Source: Treponema sp. UBA3870 (GTDB taxonomy: Bacteria; Spirochaetota; Spirochaetia; Treponematales; Treponemataceae). From it: 5,198 nucleotides of DNA. Within the stretch, counting starts at the first letter, position 1. Each line of letters begins with the position of its first letter. Positions 1 to 5,198 of this stretch are shown here, in pieces. The position numbers and the translations under genes are program-made. The DNA is taken from assembly GCA_002392275.1 (NCBI GenBank), contig DGGQ01000028.1, forward strand, positions 1 to 5,198, read 5' to 3'. The notes below the pieces were generated by a model. That model saw only the letters and a program-made list of their open reading frames with translations, was not told the DNA's origin and did no database searches.

Positions 1-286
1 GCTCCTCATCGCGGAGTCCCTCAACGCCGCCCCTGTACGGAAAATAGTCCTCGTAAGGATAGTCCCACGCGCCCGATGGAGTCTCCTGCGGAAATGCCAC
101 ACTCGCCCTGACAGGCCATCCCTCGTCGGTGGGATAGTATGTGTACATTAGCGATATTCCCCGGTGGGGTTTACGCATTTTCTGAAAAATATAGTCCTGG
201 TTGACGTATGGACCACGCTCGCTTCCATCTCCCAAGTCGAGGGAACATTCTGCCTTTTTTAAAAAAACTCTGCTAATCTTTTCCAT
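1..286 (-). CDS. Hypothetical protein, 5' part only (runs off left edge)
   Basis: An uninterrupted minus-strand reading frame begins at the ATG whose A is position 286 and stays open to position 1, giving 95 complete codons. The protein starts MEKISRVFLKKAECSLDLGD and is rich in Tyr, Pro, Asp and Gly, with a tyrosine/proline-dense stretch near residues 76-85 (YPYEDYFPYR). I see no signal peptide, membrane segment or catalytic motif and do not recognise the family. Codon use (AAA for Lys, many GAC and TAT) resembles the genes to the right, which supports real coding. An in-frame TTG at 292-290 is a possible alternative start. No Shine-Dalgarno stands at a workable distance, but a TATAAT hexamer ends seven bases before the ATG, so the message may be leaderless. 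It is transcribed divergently from the pseudouridine synthase gene. Confidence 0.65.
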   Translation of the reverse strand, partial: MEKISRVFLKKAECSLDLGDGSERGPYVNQDYIFQKMRKPHRGISLMYTYYPTDEGWPVRASVAFPQETPSGAWDYPYEDYFPYRGGVEGLRDEE

Positions 287-292
287 GCCCAA

Positions 293-321
293 ATTATAAA
301 CGCGGCCGGATTTTTTTTTAA
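293..321 (-). promoter_or_regulatory. Candidate sigma-70 promoter for the leftward gene
   Basis: Read on the minus strand, a perfect TATAAT lies at 298-293. A 17-base spacer separates it from TTAAAA at 321-316, a partial match to TTGACA. The last base of the -10 box is seven bases from the A of the ATG at 286, so initiation would fall on or next to the start codon. The -10 is strong and the -35 weak. Confidence 0.45.
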
Positions 322-366
322 CAGGATTTTTGGTAGCCGTAAACTCTAAAAAGTTCAGTTTTTTTT

Positions 367-379
367 GATGGCGACCATC
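367..379. repeat. Short inverted repeat upstream of the rluA-family promoter
   Basis: GATGG (367-371) and CCATC (375-379) are perfect inverted arms around a three-base centre, ending five bases before the -35 box at 385. The position would suit a regulator binding site. Arms of only five bases can arise by chance, so this is weak. Confidence 0.2.
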
Positions 380-384
380 CCGTG

Positions 385-413
385 TTGACCAATAGATTTT
401 CTGCCTGTAGAAT
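385..413 (+). promoter_or_regulatory. Sigma-70-type promoter for the pseudouridine synthase gene
   Basis: TTGACC at 385-390 (5 of 6 to consensus) and TAGAAT at 408-413 (5 of 6) are separated by exactly 17 bases. The -10 box ends seven bases before the A of the ATG at 420, so the predicted transcription start coincides with the start codon. The TAG of the -10 box (408-410) is also an in-frame stop for the downstream gene, so translation cannot begin further upstream. Confidence 0.6.
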
Positions 414-419
414 CCATGC

Positions 420-1406
420 ATGAAGAATTTTTTATGGAGCGTGGATTCAGATGGCGTTACGCTCAATGATTTTCTTAGAAAAAAAATACCCGAGGCTATT
501 GGCGGTGAAAAAATCTCCAACAGCAAAATAAGGAGACTGATTGTTGCGGGTGCTGTTTTTGTTGACGGAAGGCAGTGCAGAATCAGCGCGTGGACTCTCA
601 AAAAAAATTCCACCGTCCAGGCCCGCGTTGACGAGGAAAAACTTTTTTATGAAAAGAGGCCCGACGACATTGAATACACTCTCACGGAATCCGACGTTCT
701 TTTTGAGGACGAGAATTTGATTGTGGTGAACAAGCCTGCGTTTATACCCACCGAGGGTACTGTTGTCGCAGACAGATTTTCAATGCACAAAGCGGTGATA
801 GACTACCTCTGGAAAAAAAATCCTTCGCTCAGAAATCCGCCGTATGTTGGAATAATGCACAGACTGGACAGGGAAACAAGCGGTGCTCTTCTTTTTACAA
901 AGACAAGGACCGTGAACAATGCTGTCCACAGTATTTTTGAGGAACATCTTGCGCAAAAAACATATAGGGCGGTATGTTCCGGTCGCCTGCTGATTCCGTG
1001 CGCAGATTCCGAAGACAGATTTTCGCTTGAAAATTTTATTGGAAGGATTTCGGCAAAGTCAGCTAAATGCAAAATTGGCGCGGTGGATGAAAGGCATGGC
1101 GGAAAATATGCCAAAACAGATTTCCATATCGCGGCAAAAAAAAATGGGCTTGTGTATGTTGACTGTAAGCCCTTGACCGGACGCACACACCAGATTCGTG
1201 TCCACCTTTCGTCGGTGGGACTTCCGATTTTGGGGGACGAGCTTTACGGTGGAAAAAAAGGTTTTGAAGAAAACAATGGAAGAATCATGCTCCACGCTTT
1301 TTCGCTGGAGTTTCCGCACCCGGTGACAGGGGAGCAGCTAAAAATCTACGCGCCAATGGAAAAACTTTTTTCGCCGCAGCCGACCAATTTTACACAAAAA
1401 TTTTGA
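420..1406 (+). CDS. RluA-family 23S rRNA/tRNA pseudouridine synthase
   Basis: This 328-residue protein should isomerise specific uridines to pseudouridine in structured RNA, most probably 23S rRNA, in the cytoplasm. The N-terminal part (about residues 12-70) looks like an S4 RNA-binding domain. The catalytic domain follows: ENLIVVNKPAFIP at 98-110, the family signature HRLDRETSG at 147-155 with Asp150 as the expected catalytic nucleophile, and the conserved segment PLTGRTHQIRVHL at 251-263. Length and order match RluC/RluD-type enzymes, and nothing appears missing. Which uridine it modifies cannot be read from sequence, so no rlu letter is assigned. The start at 420 is the first possible one, because an in-frame TAG lies at 408-410. 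No Shine-Dalgarno is evident, in keeping with the promoter placing transcription start at the ATG. The gene has no evident functional link with the glycan-type genes downstream, which have their own candidate promoter. Confidence 0.95.
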   Translation: MKNFLWSVDSDGVTLNDFLRKKIPEAIGGEKISNSKIRRLIVAGAVFVDGRQCRISAWTLKKNSTVQARVDEEKLFYEKRPDDIEYTLTESDVLFEDENLIVVNKPAFIPTEGTVVADRFSMHKAVIDYLWKKNPSLRNPPYVGIMHRLDRETSGALLFTKTRTVNNAVHSIFEEHLAQKTYRAVCSGRLLIPCADSEDRFSLENFIGRISAKSAKCKIGAVDERHGGKYAKTDFHIAAKKNGLVYVDCKPLTGRTHQIRVHLSSVGLPILGDELYGGKKGFEENNGRIMLHAFSLEFPHPVTGEQLKIYAPMEKLFSPQPTNFTQKF

Positions 1407-1410
1407 CCCC

Positions 1411-1439
1411 TTAACTTCATAAAAACTGTTTCCGATAAT
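1411..1439 (+). promoter_or_regulatory. Candidate sigma-70 promoter for the spiro-SPASM operon
   Basis: TTAACT at 1411-1416 (4 of 6 to TTGACA) and GATAAT at 1434-1439 (5 of 6 to TATAAT) are spaced by 17 bases within the 40-base gap after the pseudouridine synthase gene. The -10 box ends eight bases before the ATG at 1447, predicting initiation at or within a base or two of the start codon. This would let the three-gene unit be expressed independently of the upstream gene, though read-through is also possible because no terminator separates them. Confidence 0.45.
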
Positions 1440-1446
1440 TGGGGAG

Positions 1447-3147
1447 ATGAAATCTATTGTGTTTTTGTTTGCGGGTTTCGATTCTTCTCATGCATTCGAC
1501 AGGGTGTTTTCCTCCATGTCGGCCTTTGAGCGTGTTCTTGTGTGGGCCGGCGGGGTTTGTCCCGGGAGCGAAATCTATGTCGCCGTAAACGACAGGACCA
1601 GCTCTACTGTAAAGAATCTTCTATCGGAATCTGGTGTGGACGCAAAAATCATCAGCAGGAACGACTGGAACACTGCGGTTCTTTTGGAGGAGATGGCAAA
1701 ATCAGCTTCAAGGTCCGATGCGGGTTTTGTTGTGTACACAATGGCGGACAGGCCCCTCCTGGACAAGGATTTGACCCTCCGCGTGATTGAAAGCCATATC
1801 GAGTATCTTGCTGAATACACTTTCGCCGATGGGTATCCGCTTGGTTTTGCCCCCGAGGTCATAGATTCCGGTTCGCTCAACATTTTAAGTTCCCTCGCAA
1901 GGGATGGCCAGAAGATTGCTGGAATGATGCCGGTCCGTGCGGACAGTGTTTTTTCCGTCATGCGCGGGGACATAAATTCATTCGAGATAGAGGCGGTCGT
2001 GGCTCCAAGGGACTTCAGGATGCTGCGTCTGGACTTTTCATGCTCGACCCTTGGAAACATGGTGTCCTGCATGTCGCTCTACAATCTTGCGCTGGACTCA
2101 AGGGTTCCGTTCAATGCGGTCCCCCTGACGGAGCTTGCCGAAAAATCTGTAAAGGTTCAGCGCACTGTTCCAGCATTCTACAACATACAGATTTGCGCCA
2201 GGTGCTGGTCCGAATCAATCTACAGTCCATATTTTGCTGCCTTTGAAAAAAAATATTCATCGTCGCCGCTCGAGCTTACGTTCAACTCGACAAAAATAAT
2301 GCGTCTGGAGCAGTTCAGGGCATTGGTGAGCCAGATTGCCGTTTTTTCTGAAAACGCCGTGATTGGTCTGGGCGAGTGGGGCGAACCTTTGTGCGTGGAG
2401 AATCTGGACGAATACATTTCGACTGTGCTTTCCTATCCAGGGCTTTCGGTTTTAATCGAGACGGACGGGATCCTTGTTAAGCCGGAGCTTGCCGAAAAAC
2501 TTGCGTCCGTGGTCAGAAATGTTCCGAAGCGTCTGGACGGAAGGGACCCCGTGACATGGATTGTTTCGGTGGACGCATTCACCCCGGAAAAATATGGCGT
2601 GATACATCCACGTTTTGCTACTGACGGAAAAGGTTCTCCCCTTATTGAAAGCAACTGCGCATTCGCCAAGGCCGTAAATGCCGTGACGATTCTGGAAAAC
2701 AGTTTTGGTGACTGCGTGTATCCACAGATGCTCAGGATGAACGCCAACGAGGACGAGCTTGAATCATTCTACAGATTCTGGCACGACTCTTCCTCACCGT
2801 CAAAGGGCAGGCTCATAATCCAGAAGTACGACCATTTCTGTGGAATGCTCCCGGACGAAAGACCTGCCGACCTTTCCCCTCTGAAACGCAATCCGTGCTG
2901 GCATCTAAAGCGCGACATGGTTGTTCTGTGGAACGGAGATGTCCCCCTGTGCAGGGAGTGGATTCTGGACCGGTCGGTTGGCAATGTGTTCGAGATGAGC
3001 ATCAGGGATGTCTGGGACAAAATGGAAAGCCCTTCCCAGAGAGATATAGACTGCTGCAATTGTCTTTGTTCCAACGTTTCGTTGCCGGAGTCTTCGTTTG
3101 ATGAAAAATGTGGTGCCTGCGATGAATACTATACCTACAACTTTTAA
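1447..3147 (+). CDS. Spiro-SPASM protein with degenerate radical SAM cluster motif
   Basis: A 566-residue protein with three parts. Residues 1-235 resemble a sugar-nucleotidyltransferase/GT-A fold: hydrophobic first strand with AGFDSS at 9-14, and MADRPLL at 99-105. Residues 240-475 resemble a radical SAM barrel: GEWGEPL (309-315) corresponds to the GGEP AdoMet-binding region, and IETDG (337-341) and WIVSVDAFTPEKY (371-383) fit later strands. The cluster motif CxxxCxxC is however C253-x3-S257-x2-S260. Residues 484-566 form the SPASM region: C484-x12-G497-x4-C502, then C536, C537, C539, C541, C555 and C558, ending CDEYYTYNF, so auxiliary Fe-S clusters are likely retained. SPASM domains usually serve peptide- or protein-modifying enzymes; the true substrate is unknown. 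GGGGAG directly abuts the ATG, too close to serve as a Shine-Dalgarno. The ATG fits the first beta strand. It overlaps the next gene and heads the operon. Confidence 0.88.
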   Translation: MKSIVFLFAGFDSSHAFDRVFSSMSAFERVLVWAGGVCPGSEIYVAVNDRTSSTVKNLLSESGVDAKIISRNDWNTAVLLEEMAKSASRSDAGFVVYTMADRPLLDKDLTLRVIESHIEYLAEYTFADGYPLGFAPEVIDSGSLNILSSLARDGQKIAGMMPVRADSVFSVMRGDINSFEIEAVVAPRDFRMLRLDFSCSTLGNMVSCMSLYNLALDSRVPFNAVPLTELAEKSVKVQRTVPAFYNIQICARCWSESIYSPYFAAFEKKYSSSPLELTFNSTKIMRLEQFRALVSQIAVFSENAVIGLGEWGEPLCVENLDEYISTVLSYPGLSVLIETDGILVKPELAEKLASVVRNVPKRLDGRDPVTWIVSVDAFTPEKYGVIHPRFATDGKGSPLIESNCAFAKAVNAVTILENSFGDCVYPQMLRMNANEDELESFYRFWHDSSSPSKGRLIIQKYDHFCGMLPDERPADLSPLKRNPCWHLKRDMVVLWNGDVPLCREWILDRSVGNVFEMSIRDVWDKMESPSQRDIDCCNCLCSNVSLPESSFDEKCGACDEYYTYNF

Positions 3148-4153
3148 CCAGCGCATCATAGAGAGGACTGTCCTTGGCGGGGTGGAGACGGATTCAAAGA
3201 TTCTTATGCCCGTTACATGCCTTGTCCTGAACAGGAGCGGAAACTCGTACAGGAACTTCATTTTTGACAGGCTGATTTACCAGGGATTCGAGAAGGTCAT
3301 CTGGATTGAATCGAACATAGGCGGAAAGACAAGCTCCACCCAGCTGAAGGGAAGGCATCTGGATGAGCTTTCGACCCAGTATCCAACGGTGAAGTTCCTT
3401 GTCCCGAACGACGGAAGCGACTATGTTTCAATCGGTGACATGATAAACCTTGGAATGCAGGAGGCAAACACGCCATACGTCCTTGTGCTTTTTGACGACA
3501 TGTGTTCGGACTCCTTCCAGATTCCAATATCGATAGTCTCGCGCATGGTGGAGAGCAAGGCGTTCTGCGTCTGTCCAAAACTGATTACATCAACACAGCA
3601 GGTGCTTCCCGTAAAATTCTCTCCAAAGGAAAAAAAATCCGTGTTCGAGATAGAGACTACGCTCGCGATGTCCAGCGGAAACAAAACATTCTACGCCGCC
3701 GACTGGGTGGGGCTTTACGACAGGGACAGGTTCATGCAGCTCGGTGGAATCGACTACACAATAACAACGGACTACTGGCAGCGGATGGACCTTTTTTTCA
3801 GGTCGTGGCTCTGGGGGGAGAAGACGATTCTGGATCTCTCGCTTTCATTCACATATTCAGGGGAAGTCCACGTCGAGAACAGGACAAGAAACATGTCATA
3901 CCTGCGCTTCTATCTGAAAAACCTTCTTCCGATTTATAGAAACGAGGAGGCCCAGATTCCGCTCGCATATTTTTTTACGTTCAAGCATAAAAATCTTTGC
4001 GGACTGAAGGAGTCCTACATACTTTTTAAAAACGCCAGGGAATGGGTGGAAATGAACCGCTACCGCTTCAAGACCGATGCCATGGATTTTGTGAGGAAGT
4101 GGCAGGAGGAAGAGGCGGCAACGCAGATAAGGGGGGAAGGCAATGGAAGGTGA
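3101..4153 (+). CDS. GT-A/GT2-like glycosyltransferase-type protein
   Basis: The 350-residue product has the order of elements of a GT-A, family-2-like glycosyltransferase. VTCLVLNRSGN (38-48) is the first strand; NLGMQEANTPYVLVLFDDM (116-134) gives the strand ending in the DXD-like Asp132-Asp133; FMQLGGIDY (211-219) and QRMDLFFRSWLWGE (227-240) match the 'GGfDe...ED.DL..R....G' acceptor region. In that last block the usual Glu-Asp pair is Gln227-Arg228, so activity or mechanism may differ. There is no signal peptide or membrane segment, so it is probably cytoplasmic. The start is uncertain. ATG 3101 lies 10 bases after GGAG (3087-3090), TTG 3098 seven bases after it, and ATG 3122 lacks a good Shine-Dalgarno but gives a smaller overlap. 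All lie inside the end of the spiro-SPASM gene, indicating translational coupling. It overlaps the following gene by 11 bases. Sugar donor and acceptor are unknown. Confidence 0.75.
   Translation: MKNVVPAMNTIPTTFNQRIIERTVLGGVETDSKILMPVTCLVLNRSGNSYRNFIFDRLIYQGFEKVIWIESNIGGKTSSTQLKGRHLDELSTQYPTVKFLVPNDGSDYVSIGDMINLGMQEANTPYVLVLFDDMCSDSFQIPISIVSRMVESKAFCVCPKLITSTQQVLPVKFSPKEKKSVFEIETTLAMSSGNKTFYAADWVGLYDRDRFMQLGGIDYTITTDYWQRMDLFFRSWLWGEKTILDLSLSFTYSGEVHVENRTRNMSYLRFYLKNLLPIYRNEEAQIPLAYFFTFKHKNLCGLKESYILFKNAREWVEMNRYRFKTDAMDFVRKWQEEEAATQIRGEGNGR
4131..4140 (+). promoter_or_regulatory. Strong ribosome binding site for the cytidylyltransferase gene
   Basis: GGGGGGAAGG at 4131-4140 precedes the ATG at 4143. 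The first G-run ends six bases before the start, a good Shine-Dalgarno distance. It lies inside the end of the preceding gene and fixes the start at 4143. It contrasts with the promoter-proximal genes in this window, which lack a usable Shine-Dalgarno. Confidence 0.7.
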
Positions 4154-5198
4154 TATACATACAGTTTTGATAGTGCAGTGCAGGCTCTCATCGACAAGGC
4201 TTCCGGGAAAGGCTCTGATGGAGCTTGGTGGAAAGACCGTTCTGGAGTGGAATCTTTGCGCAATGTCAAAGGTGGCCGCGGATGACTATTATCTTGCCAC
4301 GGACGAGGAAAGTTTTGAGCAGCTGAAACCATACGCGGAGAAATGTGGATTCAAAATTTTTGGTGGCTCCAGGGATGATGTGCTTGACAGATTCTGCCGG
4401 GTGATTGAGCTTTCGTCCGCCGACCTTGTTGTTCGCGCAACAGCCGACAATCCGTTCCTTTTTTACGAGGCCGCAAACGATTTGGTCCTTGAGTGGAAAA
4501 AGAGGTCCGCTGAAGAAAAGATTGACTACATGACTTTCTCGGGACTTCCACATGGATGCGGGGTTGAAATGTTCGACGCGCACTCTCTTCTGGATGCCGC
4601 AAAAAAAACAGATTCCCCATACGACCATGAGCATGTCGGACCCGCGCTCTACAATCACAGTGAAAGCTTCAGGTCTGTTTTTGTGCCCGCGCCGGAAAAA
4701 TATTCGCATCCGGAGTTGAGGACCACAATAGACACAAGCGTTGACTACATACGCGCCCAGATGATTGTGGACGAGCTTTCTTCAAAGAATTTCGCCCCAC
4801 CGTACACCAGCGACCAGATTCTTCAGGCGTTCCAGAAGCCCGCAATCAAAAACATGGTTCTCCTTGTCCCCAGTGTTGAAAAGGGGCATGGGACCGGGCA
4901 TCTCCACCGCTGTCTGGAGCTTGCCGTTGAAAATGGATGGGAAATCTACATTCCAGAAAATCCAGGCCTTGAGCAGTGCGCCGCCCTTGTTGATTCCGCC
5001 CTGGAGCGTGGACTAAAAAAATACCAGATTGTTAAAAAACTGGACTGGCTGGAGATGTACAGTCTTGCCGTTGTGGACATGTTCTCAAGTCCGCAGTCCC
5101 TTTTGAAGACCATTTCCGAAAAGTGTCCTGTCTGCTCCATGGACGACGGGGCATACGACACCGACTGTGTTGAATATCTGCTGGACATAATTCCGTCG
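4143..5198 (+). CDS. SpsF-type cytidylyltransferase fused to PseG/SpsG-like domain (3' end cut off)
   Basis: The frame from ATG 4143 is open to the right edge: 352 codons, no stop. Residues 8-232 are a complete SpsF-type (COG1861-like) cytidylyltransferase, expected to activate an acidic sugar with CTP. VQCRLSSTRLPGKAL (11-25) is the nucleotide-binding loop; GGSRDDVLDRF (74-84) and VVRATADNPF (96-105) carry the usual core; DHEHVGPALYNH (161-172) and ELRTTIDTSVDY (191-202) are typical of the family. From about 233 a second domain begins, with GHGTGHLHRCLELA (248-261) matching the PseG signature GxGHxxRCLxLA; His253 aligns with the catalytic His of PseG, a UDP-sugar hydrolase of the pseudaminic acid pathway. 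Later strands (VVDMFSSP 310-317, VCSMDDGA 330-337) also fit that GT-B-like fold. In Bacillus sps operons the two functions are separate genes, spsF and spsG. The exact sugar is unknown. The gene overlaps its upstream neighbour by 11 bases. Confidence 0.85.
   Translation, partial: MEGDIHTVLIVQCRLSSTRLPGKALMELGGKTVLEWNLCAMSKVAADDYYLATDEESFEQLKPYAEKCGFKIFGGSRDDVLDRFCRVIELSSADLVVRATADNPFLFYEAANDLVLEWKKRSAEEKIDYMTFSGLPHGCGVEMFDAHSLLDAAKKTDSPYDHEHVGPALYNHSESFRSVFVPAPEKYSHPELRTTIDTSVDYIRAQMIVDELSSKNFAPPYTSDQILQAFQKPAIKNMVLLVPSVEKGHGTGHLHRCLELAVENGWEIYIPENPGLEQCAALVDSALERGLKKYQIVKKLDWLEMYSLAVVDMFSSPQSLLKTISEKCPVCSMDDGAYDTDCVEYLLDIIPS

Larger units (their letters stand above)
287..419. other. Divergent intergenic region
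   Basis: These 133 bases separate two divergently transcribed genes and hold both candidate promoters. They also contain a run of nine T (311-319) and a run of eight T (359-366), which could bend the DNA or act like UP elements. A short inverted repeat sits between the second T-run and the rightward -35 box. No RNA gene, terminator or open reading frame of note is visible here. Confidence 0.6.

Noticed and set aside
803..1186. Minus-strand open frames inside the pseudouridine synthase gene (also 1059-1319)
   Set aside because: They are antisense to a protein with intact conserved motifs, have no recognisable domains and lack promoters or ribosome sites.
1403..1439. TTGACC at 1403-1408 as the -35 box for the spiro-SPASM promoter
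   Set aside because: Its distance to GATAAT at 1434 is 25 bases, far beyond the working range; TTAACT at 1411 gives 17.
1407..1444. CCCC (1407-1410) and GGGG (1441-1444) as the stem of a terminator after the pseudouridine synthase gene
   Set aside because: The pairing stops at four bases because the next positions are T-T and A-A mismatches, the loop is 30 bases and no T-run follows.
1441..1446. GGGGAG as Shine-Dalgarno of the spiro-SPASM gene
   Set aside because: It touches the ATG at 1447 with no spacer, so it cannot pair with 16S rRNA while the start codon is in the P site. No downstream ATG with a better site fits, since the first beta strand begins at residue 3.
1575..2072. Minus-strand frame of 165 codons opposite the spiro-SPASM gene
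   Set aside because: It is a shadow of a well-supported plus-strand gene and has no independent support.
3502..3939. Plus-strand frame of 145 codons inside the GT2-like gene
   Set aside because: It is out of frame with a coherent GT-A protein, its product is rich in Arg and Gly without motifs, and no ribosome site precedes it.
4266..4709. Minus-strand frame of 147 codons opposite the cytidylyltransferase gene
   Set aside because: The plus frame carries clear SpsF motifs across this stretch; the antisense product has no family features.

Overview
The window looks like chromosomal DNA from a spirochaete, most likely a host-associated Treponema. The main reason is the protein at 1447-3147, whose architecture (sugar-nucleotidyltransferase-like N-terminus, radical-SAM-like middle, C-terminal SPASM cysteines) matches the family known as 'spiro-SPASM protein', which I recall as restricted to spirochaetes. 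Its two downstream partners fit the same source. Base composition is intermediate, with many A-runs encoding lysine. The assignment rests on protein recognition, not on a database search.

Layout. (1) Positions 1-286, minus strand: the 5' part of a gene of unknown function, running off the left edge. (2) 287-419: a divergent intergenic region with T-tracts, a strong sigma-70-type promoter for the rightward gene and a plausible one for the leftward gene. (3) 420-1406: an RluA-family RNA pseudouridine synthase with an intact catalytic motif. (4) 1407-1446: a 40-base gap carrying a promoter. (5) 1447-5198, continuing past the right edge: three overlapping same-strand genes, namely spiro-SPASM protein, a GT-A/GT2-like glycosyltransferase-type protein, and an SpsF-type cytidylyltransferase fused to a PseG/SpsG-like domain.

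How the genes may work together. The last three genes overlap (by 47 and 11 bases as annotated) and so form one transcriptional unit. Their content points to making and transferring a CMP-activated acidic sugar, in the manner of nonulosonic acid pathways, onto a surface or flagellar target. The target is inference; the sequence shows only the enzyme types.

Most notable observations: (a) the radical-SAM-like domain has lost two of its three cluster cysteines (C-x3-S-x2-S) while the SPASM cysteines are retained; (b) the SpsF-type enzyme is fused to a domain carrying the PseG signature, uniting two functions encoded by separate genes in the Bacillus sps operon; (c) three genes in the window have a -10-like hexamer ending 7-8 bases before the ATG and no usable Shine-Dalgarno, suggesting leaderless mRNAs, whereas the internal operon gene at 4143 has a strong Shine-Dalgarno; (d) the GT2-like protein lacks the usual ED acid pair. 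I saw no tRNA, rRNA, CRISPR array, insertion sequence or convincing terminator.
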